64,000 bases of DNA from Kibdelosporangium sp040675465 (GTDB taxonomy: Bacteria; Actinomycetota; Actinomycetes; Mycobacteriales; Pseudonocardiaceae), in the NCBI RefSeq assembly GCF_040675465.1, contig NZ_JBFAPA010000001.1:620001-684000 (forward strand). Direction: 5' to 3'. This document shows positions 35,634-44,384 of this stretch, one piece after another. A model generated the notes under the pieces. That model searched no databases, had not been told where the DNA came from, and saw nothing but the letters and a program-made list of their open reading frames with translations. Position 1 is the first letter of the stretch; each line of letters starts with the position of its first letter. A program made the translations under genes and the position numbers.

Positions 35634-36850
35634 CAGATCGCGTAACTCCACACTGTCACCGCGTAGGCCCCGAACCAGCTGGTGATGACCACCAGTCCGG
35701 TCAGGGTGAGCACCGTGGTGGCGGTCTGCCGTTTGGCCAGGGCGAGCGCGATCGGGACCAACAGGACGAAAGCCGGCAGCAGCAGCCGGGCCTTCGATGC
35801 CATCATGCCGTCCGACCCGACGTCCATCAGCAGCACACCGATCGCGTACAGCAGCAGCGGCCACGGCAGCCTGGTCCGCAACCCGATGGCCAGCAGCACG
35901 AACGCGGTCATGATGACCAGCACGGTCACGCCTTCGAGCACGGACAGCTGGTGGGTCATGGCGTCGACGATGAACCTCAGGGTGGCCCGGCCGCCGTCGA
36001 AGTGCGACTCCCAGCCCTGGTTCTGCAGGGTGAAGTAGCCGGTCAGCGAGCCCGTCTTGGCCGCGACCCAGCCCAGGTAGGACAGCAGTCCCGCGGGTGC
36101 GAGCAGCCCGCAGGCCCACGGCCGCCACCCGTCCTTGCGCTGGATCACCGCGACCAGCGCGGCCACACCGACCGCCAGCACGAGCGCCGCCGACGTCGGC
36201 CGCACCAACCCCGCCGCGGCGCACGCCAGGCCGGCGAGGATCCACTTGCGTTCCAGCACACCGACCAGGGCCCACGCCGCGAACGCGCAGAACAGCGCCT
36301 CCGAGTACGTCATCGCCAGGACGATGCTCATCGGCGCCGCCGCGAACAGCACCACGAGGATGACGCCCGCCCTGGCCGACCCGCCGGGCACCACCCGGCC
36401 GATCCGGACCAGCGCGTACGAGCAGAACACGCCGGCCACGATGGTGATGGCGAACGCGAAGAACAGCCGGTCGTTGGGGGTGCCGCCGAACGGCCGGGCC
36501 AGCCAGTTGATCAGCTTGGGGTAGCCGGGGAAGAACGCCAGCGGCGTCTCGGCGCTGCGCCGCCCGAACGCGTCCCCCAGGCTCGCGGGCACGTTGTCGT
36601 ACCCGCCCGCGGCGATGCCGAGGTACCACTGCCCGTCCCAGCTGGTCAGCGCCTCGCCCATGGGGAACCGCGTCTTGATGCTCATCCAGGTGAGCACGAG
36701 CAGCCCGAACTCCCGGATCCCCAGGTAGAGCAGCGCGGGCGTCAACGCCACCGCCACCCGCCGCACCGTCCACGCGCTGGCCACACCCACCTGCGCCGCC
36801 GCGGCAGCCCGCCGCACGTCGGGCTGCTGAGCCACCTCCGTCGCGGTCAC
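35633..36850 (-). CDS. Polytopic membrane glycosyltransferase, PIG-V-like
   Basis: The 405-aa protein has about ten membrane helices and the acidic loop motif SWDGQWYLGIAAGGYD after the first helix. This resembles the catalytic WDG loop of PIG-V/mannosyltransferase-type GT-C enzymes that use polyprenol-linked sugars. The short cytoplasmic N-terminus is Ala-rich. The transferred sugar and acceptor cannot be told. ATG at 36850 is the first in frame. The next gene is a coupled nitroreductase, with no clear functional link. Its upstream region is shared with the divergent ask gene. Confidence 0.8.
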   Translation of the reverse strand: MTATEVAQQPDVRRAAAAAQVGVASAWTVRRVAVALTPALLYLGIREFGLLVLTWMSIKTRFPMGEALTSWDGQWYLGIAAGGYDNVPASLGDAFGRRSAETPLAFFPGYPKLINWLARPFGGTPNDRLFFAFAITIVAGVFCSYALVRIGRVVPGGSARAGVILVVLFAAAPMSIVLAMTYSEALFCAFAAWALVGVLERKWILAGLACAAAGLVRPTSAALVLAVGVAALVAVIQRKDGWRPWACGLLAPAGLLSYLGWVAAKTGSLTGYFTLQNQGWESHFDGGRATLRFIVDAMTHQLSVLEGVTVLVIMTAFVLLAIGLRTRLPWPLLLYAIGVLLMDVGSDGMMASKARLLLPAFVLLVPIALALAKRQTATTVLTLTGLVVITSWFGAYAVTVWSYAI

Positions 36851-37141
36851 GCGAACAGCCTAAACAGCGGTGCTCCGCACGCCCGTCAACCGCCCCGATC
36901 GGGCGACACAGAGCAGGTGAGGGGCGGTGACGAATTTCATCGGCGGGAAACCACCCGGCCGGTGCCGAGCAGGCCCGCAACTCTTGTTCCCGGTGGCTGC
37001 GGGCGGCGGACGATTCCCGGGAAAAGGCCGGTCAAGGGCCGGTCGGGTGAGTGGCCGTGGTCATATCACGATCGAGGGAGTCCCGCCCGCGCAGGTAGGC
37101 TCTTGACCGATGTAGCGGGGCGGAACAAGGAAGGTGGCGCG
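36851..37141 (+). other. GC-rich leader region upstream of ask
   Basis: The 291-base gap between divergent genes includes possible RNA stems on the plus strand, for example GCCCGCA near 36973-36979 with TGCGGGC near 36997-37003, and repeated GGCCGGTC (37027-37034, 37038-37045). No known riboswitch was matched with confidence. Confidence 0.35.
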
Positions 37142-38407
37142 GTGGCGCTCGTCGTCCAGAAGTACGGCGGTTCCTCGGTGGAGAACGCGGACCGCATAAA
37201 GCGGGTGGCCGAGCGGATCGTGGCGACCAAGAAGGCCGGCAACGACGTGGTCGTGGCGGTCTCGGCGATGGGTGACACCACCGACGAGCTGCTGGACCTG
37301 GCCAACCAGGTCGCCCCCGTGCCGCCGGCCCGCGAGCTGGACATGCTGCTGACGTCGGGTGAGCGGATCTCGATGTCGCTGCTGGCCATGGCGATCCACG
37401 CGCAGGGCCTCGAAGCCCGCTCGTACACCGGCTCGCAGGCCGGGGTGATCACGACCGCGGCGCACGGCAACGCGCGGATCATCGACGTGACGCCCAGCCG
37501 GATCCAGGAGGCGCTGGACGACGGGGCGATCGCCATCGTCGCCGGCTTCCAGGGCGTCAGCCAGGGCACGCGGGAGATCACCACCCTCGGCCGCGGCGGC
37601 ACGGACACCACCGCGGTGGCGCTCGCGGCCGCGCTGAACGCCGATGTCTGCGAGATCTACACCGACGTGGACGGCGTGTTCACCGCCGACCCGCGGATCG
37701 TGCCCAACGCCAAGCACCTAGAGCAGATCACCTACGAGGAGATGCTCGAGATGGCCGCCAGCGGCGCCAAGGTGCTGATGCTGCGGTGTGTCGAGTACGC
37801 CCGCCGCTACGGCGTGCCGGTCCGTGTCCGTTCGTCGTTCAACCAGAAGCCCGGCACCGTCGTGACCGGGTCGATCGAGGAGCTCTCCGTGGAACAAGCG
37901 ATGATCACCGGGGTCGCGCACGACCGCTCCGAGGCGAAGGTGACGGTCACCGGCGTGCCGGACAAGACCGGCGTCGCCGCCCGGATCTTCCGGGTGATCG
38001 CCGACTCGGAGATCGACATCGACATGGTGCTGCAGAACGTCTCGTCGACGCACTCCGGCCGCACCGACATCACGTTCACGCTGTCGAAGTCCAACGGCCC
38101 GCTGGCGGTGGCCGCGCTGGAGAAGGTGCGCGAGGAGCTGGGCTTCGAGAGCGTGCTGTACGACGACCACGTGGGCAAGCTGTCCCTGGTCGGCGCGGGC
38201 ATGCGGTCGCACCCCGGGGTCACGGCGACGTTCTGCGAGGCGCTGGCGGGGGCCGGCGTGAACATCGAGATCATCAACACCTCGGAGATCCGCATCTCGG
38301 TGCTGATCCGGGACACGCAGCTCGACGAGGCCGTACGGGCCATCCACGAGGCGTTCGGCCTCGGCGGGGACGAGGAGGCGGTTGTGTACGCGGGGAGTGG
38401 TCGCTGA
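37142..38407 (+). CDS. ask: Aspartate kinase
   Basis: The 421-aa enzyme phosphorylates aspartate, the first step to lysine, diaminopimelate, methionine and threonine. It starts VALVVQKYGGSSVENADRIKRVA, and has TSGERISMSLLAMAI, the catalytic GRGGTDTTAVALAAAL and two C-terminal ACT domains (SEAKVTVTGVPDKTGVAARIF and GKLSLVGAGMRSHPGVTATF) for feedback control. AAGGAAGG precedes the GTG. An internal GTG at 37889 with GAGGAG 6 bases before it would yield a 172-aa beta subunit containing only the ACT domains, as in Corynebacterium. The stop overlaps the asd start. Confidence 0.96.
   Translation: MALVVQKYGGSSVENADRIKRVAERIVATKKAGNDVVVAVSAMGDTTDELLDLANQVAPVPPARELDMLLTSGERISMSLLAMAIHAQGLEARSYTGSQAGVITTAAHGNARIIDVTPSRIQEALDDGAIAIVAGFQGVSQGTREITTLGRGGTDTTAVALAAALNADVCEIYTDVDGVFTADPRIVPNAKHLEQITYEEMLEMAASGAKVLMLRCVEYARRYGVPVRVRSSFNQKPGTVVTGSIEELSVEQAMITGVAHDRSEAKVTVTGVPDKTGVAARIFRVIADSEIDIDMVLQNVSSTHSGRTDITFTLSKSNGPLAVAALEKVREELGFESVLYDDHVGKLSLVGAGMRSHPGVTATFCEALAGAGVNIEIINTSEIRISVLIRDTQLDEAVRAIHEAFGLGGDEEAVVYAGSGR
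37889..38407 (+). CDS. Probable internal start: aspartate kinase beta subunit
   Basis: GTG at 37889 in the ask frame is preceded by GAGGAG at 37877-37882. Translation gives VEQAMITGVAHDRSEAKVTV onward, exactly where the separate regulatory beta chain begins in alpha2beta2 aspartate kinases. It is the same reading frame as ask, so it is an alternative product and not another gene. Confidence 0.6.
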   Translation: MEQAMITGVAHDRSEAKVTVTGVPDKTGVAARIFRVIADSEIDIDMVLQNVSSTHSGRTDITFTLSKSNGPLAVAALEKVREELGFESVLYDDHVGKLSLVGAGMRSHPGVTATFCEALAGAGVNIEIINTSEIRISVLIRDTQLDEAVRAIHEAFGLGGDEEAVVYAGSGR

Positions 38408-39462
38408 TGGCACCGGTACTTGCCCTGGTCGGCGCCACCGGCGCGGTCGGCGGCGTGATGATGGACATCATCAACGGCCGCGAGTCCGTGCCGTGGGGCG
38501 AGATCCGGCTGATCGCGTCGCCGCGGTCGGCGGGCAAGAAGTTCACCGTGCGCGGGCAGGAGCTGACCGTCCAGGCGCTGTCGCCCGAGGTGTTCGACGG
38601 GGTCGACATCGCCATGTTCGACGTGCCGGACGAGGTCTCCGCCGAGTGGGCGCCGATCGCCGCGGCCCGTGGCGCGGTCGCGGTGGACAACTCGGGCGCG
38701 TTCCGGATGGACCCGGACGTGCCGCTGGTGGTGCCCGAGGTGAACGTGGACAAGATCCACGACCGGCCGCGCGGCATCATCGCCAACCCGAACTGCACGA
38801 CGCTGTCGATGATGGCCGCGGTCGGCGCGCTGCACCGCGAGTTCGGCCTGCGGGAGCTGGTCGTGGCGTCCTACCAGGCGGCGTCCGGCGGCGGGCAGCC
38901 CGCGATCGACCGGCTCTACGCGGAGCTGGAAGCCGTTGCGGGCAAGCACGTCGGCGTGCGGGCGGGCGACGTGCGGGAGGCGGTCGAGGCGGCCGGACTG
39001 TCCATCGCGGACTCTCCGTTCCCGGCGCCGCTGGTGATGAACGTGGTGCCGTGGGCGGGTTCGCTCAAGGACGACGGCTGGACCTCCGAGGAGCTCAAGG
39101 TTCGCAACGAGTCCCGCAAGATCCTGGGCATCCCTAACCTGAAGGTGTCCGCGACCTGCGTGCGAGTCCCGGTGGTCACCACGCATTCCCTTGCGATGCA
39201 CGCGGTTTTCGAGCGTGAGGTCACCGTTGAGGCCGCGCACAAGGTGTTCTCCGCGCAGCCGACGGTGGTGCTCGTGGACGACCCGGCGAACAAGAAGTTC
39301 CCGACTCCCGCGGACGTCGTAGGCGGCGACCCCACGTACGTCGGCCGGGTCCGCCAGGCCCTGGACTTCCCGAACACGCTGGACTTCTTCGTCAGCGGCG
39401 ACAACCTGCGCAAGGGCGCGGCGCTGAACACCTACGAGATCGCCGAGGCCCTCGCGGGCTGA
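38407..39462 (+). CDS. asd: Aspartate-semialdehyde dehydrogenase
   Basis: The 351-aa enzyme reduces aspartyl phosphate to the semialdehyde with NADPH. It has the nucleotide loop LALVGATGAVGGVMM, the active-site Cys in IANPNCTTLSMM, the substrate segment SYQAASGGGQPAIDRL and the late His in RVPVVTTHSLA. Length is normal. The ATG shares bases with the ask stop (TGATG), so the two steps are coupled. The last 31 bases overlap the convergent MFS gene. Confidence 0.96.
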   Translation: MAPVLALVGATGAVGGVMMDIINGRESVPWGEIRLIASPRSAGKKFTVRGQELTVQALSPEVFDGVDIAMFDVPDEVSAEWAPIAAARGAVAVDNSGAFRMDPDVPLVVPEVNVDKIHDRPRGIIANPNCTTLSMMAAVGALHREFGLRELVVASYQAASGGGQPAIDRLYAELEAVAGKHVGVRAGDVREAVEAAGLSIADSPFPAPLVMNVVPWAGSLKDDGWTSEELKVRNESRKILGIPNLKVSATCVRVPVVTTHSLAMHAVFEREVTVEAAHKVFSAQPTVVLVDDPANKKFPTPADVVGGDPTYVGRVRQALDFPNTLDFFVSGDNLRKGAALNTYEIAEALAG

Positions 39463-40607
39463 CGGGTCAACGCGTAGGCGCCGGCCGCGACGAGCACACC
39501 GCCGAGGCCGGCGCCGACGAAACCCCAGTTGGGCGCCGTGTGGTCGACCACGAACCCGATCACCGGCGACCCCAGCGCGCTGCCGAGCGTGAACGCCGAC
39601 CCCTGAAGCCCGGTCGCCTCACCGCGGACCGACAGCGGCGTGAGGCGGCTGACCTCTTCTCCGGTGGCGGCGAGGGTCGGCGCGCACATCATCTGCGACG
39701 GCACCAACGCCAGCCCGATCACCCACCACCACCCGCTGACGAGCGCGACCGGGATGGTGAGCGCGCCGAGCAGCATCATCAAAGTGACCTGTGGCAACGA
39801 TTTGTGCACCGCCCCGTGGACAAGCCCGCCGATCAGCGACGCGATGCACATGATCACCACCAGCGCCCCGGTCCACTCCACCTCACCGTTCGCGCGCAGC
39901 ACCGCCACCGCCGTGACCTCCGTGCCCGCCAACACAAAGACCGCGCCCATCCCCACGACGAGCACGCCGGTCAACTGCCCGGTGAGCCACTCCCGGCGGG
40001 CGGGCCTCGGCCCGGCTTCCCGCTCATTCCCGTTGCGCGTCAACGGGTTGAACACATACAACGTGCCGCCCACCAACACCACCGAACACGCGATCACGAT
40101 CATCGCGACCGCACTCGACGCCTGCGTCGCCAGCGCCACACCGAGCACCGGCCCGACCATGAAACTGAACTCGACGAACACCGCATCGAGTGAGAAAGCG
40201 GTGCGCCGGTGCTCCTCGGGGACGATGATGCCGATCGCCTGCCGCCCGATGCTCATCGCCGGAACGGTGAGCACACCCCCGATGAAAGAGGTGACCAACA
40301 ATCCGGTGTAGCCGAGCAGCGGCGCGGTGAACCAGAACGCCGACTGCCCGATCGTGGTAAGCACCAGCATCGGCCGCAGGCCCCACCGGTCCACGATCCG
40401 CCCCATGAACGGAGCCCCCACCGCGATCCCGACCGTCCCCGCGGCCCCCACCAGCCCCGCGGCCCCATAGCCCTTCCCCAGCGTGACGGCCACATGCAGC
40501 GTCAACGTCAGCGGTGTCGCCGTCTGCGGGATCCGCGCGAAGAACATGACGATCATCAACGCCCGGACACCCGGCAACCCCAGAACCACCCGATACCGCT
40601 GCACCAT
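39432..40607 (-). CDS. MFS transporter
   Basis: The 391-aa protein has about twelve membrane helices in two halves, with the loop motif MGRIVDRWGLRPMLV between helices 2 and 3 and an EEHRRTAFSLDAVFVEF segment at helix 5-6. This resembles small-molecule exporters of the MFS_1 class. The substrate is unknown. ATG at 40607 is the first in frame. It converges on asd and overlaps it by 31 bases. Confidence 0.88.
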   Translation of the reverse strand: MVQRYRVVLGLPGVRALMIVMFFARIPQTATPLTLTLHVAVTLGKGYGAAGLVGAAGTVGIAVGAPFMGRIVDRWGLRPMLVLTTIGQSAFWFTAPLLGYTGLLVTSFIGGVLTVPAMSIGRQAIGIIVPEEHRRTAFSLDAVFVEFSFMVGPVLGVALATQASSAVAMIVIACSVVLVGGTLYVFNPLTRNGNEREAGPRPARREWLTGQLTGVLVVGMGAVFVLAGTEVTAVAVLRANGEVEWTGALVVIMCIASLIGGLVHGAVHKSLPQVTLMMLLGALTIPVALVSGWWWVIGLALVPSQMMCAPTLAATGEEVSRLTPLSVRGEATGLQGSAFTLGSALGSPVIGFVVDHTAPNWGFVGAGLGGVLVAAGAYALTRQPARASAIS

Positions 40608-40952
40608 CCCAGCCGATCATCCGACCCCCACCCACCACAACCGACTTTCCACCCATCCGGTCGCGGTGCCTACTAGACGCCGACCCAACCCATGAAGACG
40701 CCGCCAACCCGAGTTGGCGCCGCCCCCCGCCGCCCTCTTCCGTGATCTCCATGGCCACCGATGCGACCTGACCCGTCCGTGGGTTGACCGATTCAGGTCA
40801 ACTCATCGCGTTCGGCCGAACACAGGGTGCTTTCCCTTGTACGCCAATAGGTTGACTTAGTGAAGAACCGGTAACACCCCTTGGGATAACGGCGATTTAT
40901 GGGCAAGTGTCCACGGTGGATATCCTCCGCACGGGAGCCACGGGAGTCGCCC
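40608..40952. other. Divergent intergenic region between MFS and DUF4190-like genes
   Basis: No gene is seen in this 345-base stretch. A 7-bp inverted repeat GTTGACC/GGTCAAC lies at 40783-40802, and a TTGACT hexamer near 40853 could be a -35 element for the plus-strand gene. Confidence 0.5.
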
Positions 40953-41282
40953 ATGAGCGCCGCGATCCGGCCGCCAGAGGCCGCCACGCCGATCTTCCGC
41001 AATGGTTTCGCGACCACGGCCCTCGCGTTGGGCATTGTGGGTGTCGGGTTTGGGTTGACTGTCCTGTTCGGACTGCTGGCCACCATTTTCGGGGCTTTTG
41101 CCGTTGTTTTCGGGGTTGTCGGAGTTGTCCGGGCTCGGAAGGGCCGCGCGACGGACGGTGGGATGGCCGCGGTGGGTGTACTCGCGGGTCTGATCGCGGT
41201 CGCGCTGGGGATCATCGGGATGGCGACCGTCCCGCAGGCCGGTGCGCCGATCCCGATGAGCGCGGTGGTGTCCGGCGTCTAG
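40953..41282 (+). CDS. DUF4190-like small membrane protein
   Basis: The 109-aa product (start MSAAIRPPEAATPIFRNGFATTALALGI) has two to three hydrophobic helices separated by the short basic loop VRARKGRATDGGMA, the layout of DUF4190 proteins. The family has no known function. GGGAG at 40942-40946 supports the ATG at 40953. An upstream in-frame start at 40899 adds an unconserved segment. The gene converges on leuA and overlaps its end by four bases. Confidence 0.75.
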   Translation: MSAAIRPPEAATPIFRNGFATTALALGIVGVGFGLTVLFGLLATIFGAFAVVFGVVGVVRARKGRATDGGMAAVGVLAGLIAVALGIIGMATVPQAGAPIPMSAVVSGV

Positions 41283-43069
41283 CGGTTCGCGCGGTTCACG
41301 GCGGACACGACGGCCCGCAGTGAGGCCGTGACGATCGAGGAGTCGACGCCGACGCCCCACCACACCCGGTCGCCGACGGTGCATTCCACGTAGGCGGCCG
41401 CGCGCGCGTCGTCGCCGGCGGTGAGAGCGTGCTCGGAGTAGTCGAGTACTCGCACGTCATAGCCCACGCTGGCCAGCGCGTCGACGAACGCGGCGATGGG
41501 GCCGTTGCCGTTCCCGGTGACCTCGTGGGTGTCGCCCTCGACGGACACGACGGCGGCGATCTCGTCGTGGCCCTGGCCGTCGTCGGACAGCCGGTGCCGT
41601 TGGAGCACCAGGGGCGACGTCAGCGACAGGTACTCCGTGGCGAACACGTCCCACATCTGCTGCGGGCTGACCTCGCCGCCCTCGCTGTCGGTCATCTTCT
41701 GGATCACGCCGGAGAACTCGATCTGCAGCCGGCGCGGCAGCTCGAGCTGGTGCTCGGTCTTCATCACGTACGCCACGCCGCCCTTGCCGGACTGCGAGTT
41801 GACCCGGATGACCGCCTCGTAGGTGCGGCCCACGTCCTTCGGGTCGATCGGCAGGTACGGGACCTCCCACTGGAACTGGTCCACCGGGGTGCCCGCACGG
41901 GAAGCGGCATCCTTCAAGGCGTCGAAGCCCTTGTTGATGGCGTCCTGGTGGCTGCCGGAGAACGCGGTGAACACCAGGTCACCGCCATAGGGGTGGCGCT
42001 CGGGGACGGGCAGCTGGTTGCAGTACTCGACCGTGCGGCGGATCTCGTCGATGTCGGAGAAGTCGATCTGCGGGTCGATGCCCTGGCTGAACAGGTTCAT
42101 CCCCAGCGTGACCAGGCAGACGTTGCCGGTGCGCTCGCCGTTGCCGAACAGGCACCCCTCGATCCGGTCCGCGCCCGCCTGATACCCCAGCTCGGCCGCG
42201 GCGACCCCGGTACCGCGGTCGTTGTGCGGGTGCAGGGACAGGATCACCGAGTCGCGGCGCTCCAGGTTGCGGTGCATCCACTCGATGGAGTCCGCGTACA
42301 CGTTCGGCGTGGCCATCTCGACGGTCGCGGGCAGGTTCAGGATCACCGGGCGCTGCGGGGTCGGCTGCCAGATCTCGGTGATCGCGTTGCACACCTCGGC
42401 CGCGTACGACAGCTCCGTGCCGGTGTACGACTCGGGCGAGTACTCGAACCGGAAGTCCGTGTCGGTGTACTTCTCGGCGAGCTCCTGCACCATCTCCGCG
42501 GCCGAGGTGGCGATCTTCTTGATGCCCTCGCGCTCCTCGCGGAACACCACCCGGCGCTGCAGGATCGAGGTCGAGTTGTAGATGTGCACGATCGCCTTGT
42601 TCGCGCCCTGCAACGCCTCGAAGGTGCGCTCGATCAGCTCGGGACGGCACTGCGACAGCACCTGTATGCGTACGTCGTCGGGTACCGCGTTCTCGGTGAT
42701 GATCTCGCGGACGAAGTCGAAGTCGGTCTGCGAGGCAGCCGGGAACCCGACCTCGATCTCCTTGTACCCCATGCGCACCAGCAGCTCGAACATCCGCCGC
42801 TTGCGGGCCGGGGACATCGGGTCGATCAGCGCCTGGTTGCCGTCCCGCAGGTCGACCGCGCACCACAGCGGCGCCGTGGTGATCTTGCGGTCCGGCCAGG
42901 TGCGGTCGGCGAGCGTGACGTCCTCGACGACCTCGGCGAACGGCCGGTACCGGTGGACCGGCATCGAGCTGCCGAGCTGGGCGTTCCACTCGGCCTGCCC
43001 GGCGGGCGCCGGCCGGGACGGCCGCCGGATATTGCCGGCGGCAGGGCGGTAATCGGGGGTGGTGGTCAT
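41279..43069 (-). CDS. leuA: 2-isopropylmalate synthase
   Basis: The 596-aa enzyme condenses acetyl-CoA with 2-ketoisovalerate, the first committed step to leucine. The catalytic HMGL-like TIM barrel starts with LWCAVDLRDGNQALIDPM and has the metal-binding LHPHNDRGTGVAAAE and GNGERTGNVCLVTLG. The C-terminal LeuA dimer domain (about 460-590) binds leucine for feedback inhibition. The long form matches actinobacterial leuA. AGGAG lies just before the ATG, inside a short upstream frame whose TGA overlaps the ATG. Confidence 0.96.
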   Translation of the reverse strand: MTTTPDYRPAAGNIRRPSRPAPAGQAEWNAQLGSSMPVHRYRPFAEVVEDVTLADRTWPDRKITTAPLWCAVDLRDGNQALIDPMSPARKRRMFELLVRMGYKEIEVGFPAASQTDFDFVREIITENAVPDDVRIQVLSQCRPELIERTFEALQGANKAIVHIYNSTSILQRRVVFREEREGIKKIATSAAEMVQELAEKYTDTDFRFEYSPESYTGTELSYAAEVCNAITEIWQPTPQRPVILNLPATVEMATPNVYADSIEWMHRNLERRDSVILSLHPHNDRGTGVAAAELGYQAGADRIEGCLFGNGERTGNVCLVTLGMNLFSQGIDPQIDFSDIDEIRRTVEYCNQLPVPERHPYGGDLVFTAFSGSHQDAINKGFDALKDAASRAGTPVDQFQWEVPYLPIDPKDVGRTYEAVIRVNSQSGKGGVAYVMKTEHQLELPRRLQIEFSGVIQKMTDSEGGEVSPQQMWDVFATEYLSLTSPLVLQRHRLSDDGQGHDEIAAVVSVEGDTHEVTGNGNGPIAAFVDALASVGYDVRVLDYSEHALTAGDDARAAAYVECTVGDRVWWGVGVDSSIVTASLRAVVSAVNRANR

Positions 43070-43311
43070 GGTGTTTCTCCTGCTGGGGTGCCTGAGAAGA
43101 CCGGCGCATCACTCAGCTCCGCGGCGGGGAGCCAGTCTGGAAAGTCAGGCCCCGACGCGGCAGCGAAGCAGGAGGTCAAGTCGCGCCACGTCTCCACCAT
43201 ATCCGTGTCACCCACCCATCCGTAAACCACCCTTCCCACATCGTGGGCCGCGACCGATTGCTCCGATCGGGCGAGTTTTCGAATCTCCGCTGAGGTGAAC
43301 CCCTGTTCCAT
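43066..43311 (-). CDS. Possible 81-aa ORF translationally coupled to leuA
   Basis: The frame starts MEQGFTSAEIRKLARSEQSV and ends GTPAGETP, with its TGA overlapping the leuA ATG (ATGA at 43066-43069). Coupling of this type suggests translation. Against it, third-position GC is low for this genome and no family is recognised. It could be a short regulatory reading frame for leuA, or an accident. It has no run of leucine codons, so it is not a classical attenuator peptide. Confidence 0.35.
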   Translation of the reverse strand: MEQGFTSAEIRKLARSEQSVAAHDVGRVVYGWVGDTDMVETWRDLTSCFAAASGPDFPDWLPAAELSDAPVFSGTPAGETP

Positions 43312-43606
43312 GACAACTCGCAGATGGCACGTGCGGAGCGGCCGCGGGACTGCCGCTCGGGTGGTTTTCGGGGTCACCGCGCTCTTCGCGCTGATCGAAG
43401 CGATCTACATCCTGTTGATCGTGCTGGGCGCCAACACGGCGAACGGCTTCTTCACCTTCATCAGGTCCCTCGCGGAACCGCTCGCGCTGTTCTTCCCGGG
43501 CCTGTTCGCGACCGGCAACTTCCACTTGGACGTCATCCTGAACTACGGGCTGGCCGCGGTGTTCTGGCTGGTCGTCGGCTCGATCCTGGCACGGATCATC
43601 GCGTAG
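43310..43606 (+). CDS. Small membrane protein, paralogue 1
   Basis: The 98-aa product starts MTTRRWHVRSGRGTAARVVFG and has two hydrophobic segments: VTALFALIEAIYILLIVLGA and LNYGLAAVFWLVVGSILARIIA. An amphipathic middle (FFTFIRSLAEPLALFFPGLF) separates them. The last half closely matches the gene at 43654, so the two are paralogues. The pattern recalls YggT-like small membrane proteins, but no family is certain. A GTG at 43295 is a possible earlier start. It is divergent from leuA. Confidence 0.7.
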   Translation: MTTRRWHVRSGRGTAARVVFGVTALFALIEAIYILLIVLGANTANGFFTFIRSLAEPLALFFPGLFATGNFHLDVILNYGLAAVFWLVVGSILARIIA

Positions 43607-43653
43607 TTACTGATAAGTAGCGAAACGCGCTGGGCCATGTCAGACTGCTGCGC

Positions 43654-43983
43654 ATGGCCCAGCATGCCGAGTCCGAGAGCAAGCGGCCCGACCTGCGCCC
43701 GCGGCTCGTGGGCGCCATCGCCTCGGTCGTCCGCTGGATCGGCCTGATCTTCGCGCTGGTCTTGGTCGTCCACGTCGTGCTGACGGTCGGCAGCGCCAAT
43801 CCGAACAACGGGATCACGAATTTCTTCGCCGATGTGGCCGATCCGCTCGCCATCGGATTCAAGGATCTGTTCACCCCGTCAGACCCCAAGCTTTTCGTGT
43901 TGGTCAACTATGGGCTGGCCGCACTGTTCTGGCTGATCGTGTCCGGGGTGCTCGTCAAGATCATTCGCCGCTTCGCCGGTTAG
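43654..43983 (+). CDS. Small membrane protein, paralogue 2
   Basis: The 109-aa product has the first helix IGLIFALVLVVHVVLTVGS and the second VLVNYGLAALFWLIVSGVLVKII. Together with NGITNFFADVADPLAIGFKDLF these line up with the neighbour at 43310 (NGFFTFIRSLAEPLALFFPGLF, LNYGLAAVFWLVVGSILARII). The two are likely products of a local duplication. No function is known. The stop overlaps the end of the convergent RpiB-like gene by four bases. Confidence 0.72.
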   Translation: MAQHAESESKRPDLRPRLVGAIASVVRWIGLIFALVLVVHVVLTVGSANPNNGITNFFADVADPLAIGFKDLFTPSDPKLFVLVNYGLAALFWLIVSGVLVKIIRRFAG

Positions 43984-44384
43984 TCCAGCATCGCGATGTT
44001 GTCGGCCTCGCTCGGATCGGGGCCTGTTTCCAGGAATGCCTTGGTCACCTCGACCGCCACGTCCGGAGCGAGCCTTTTCAGGCTGAGCGCGAGCACGTTG
44101 GCGTCATTCCATTTCCGTGCGCCCTCGGCGATCCAGACCTCCCACGCCAATGCCGCGCGCACCCCGGGCACCTTGTTCGCGGCGATCGCCGTGCCGGTGC
44201 CGGTCCAGCACATCACCACGCCGTAGTCCGCGGTCCCGTCGACGACCGCCCGGCCGACGGCCGCGCCCAGCTCAGGCCAGGCGTCCGAGGCCGCGGGGCG
44301 GATCACCTCGTGCCCGGTCTCCAGGAAGGCCACCACCGCCCGGGTGGTCTCGTTCTCGTCGTCGGCGGCGAACGCGATTCGCAT
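43980..44384 (-). CDS. RpiB/LacA/LacB family sugar-phosphate isomerase
   Basis: The 134-aa protein starts MRIAFAADDENETTRAVVAFL. It contains the family loop YGVVMCWTGTGTAIAANKVPGVRAAL, where Cys and Thr build the active site, and the WNDANVLALSLKRL stretch. Members interconvert ribose 5-phosphate and ribulose 5-phosphate or related sugars. The usual catalytic pattern reads GVLICGTGIG, so MCWTGTG here has Trp in place of Gly, a possible change in substrate. ATG at 44384 is set by homology. Confidence 0.82.
   Translation of the reverse strand: MRIAFAADDENETTRAVVAFLETGHEVIRPAASDAWPELGAAVGRAVVDGTADYGVVMCWTGTGTAIAANKVPGVRAALAWEVWIAEGARKWNDANVLALSLKRLAPDVAVEVTKAFLETGPDPSEADNIAMLD

Noticed and set aside
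36940..37020. Cobalamin riboswitch upstream of ask
   Set aside because: Short segments resemble the core, but the GCCAGGA-type element and the required stems are missing and an aspartate kinase target would be unexpected.
35528..37141. N-terminal extension of more than 500 residues on aspartate kinase
   Set aside because: The open frame continues upstream only opposite the membrane glycosyltransferase gene. Aspartate kinase homology and a ribosome site begin at 37142.
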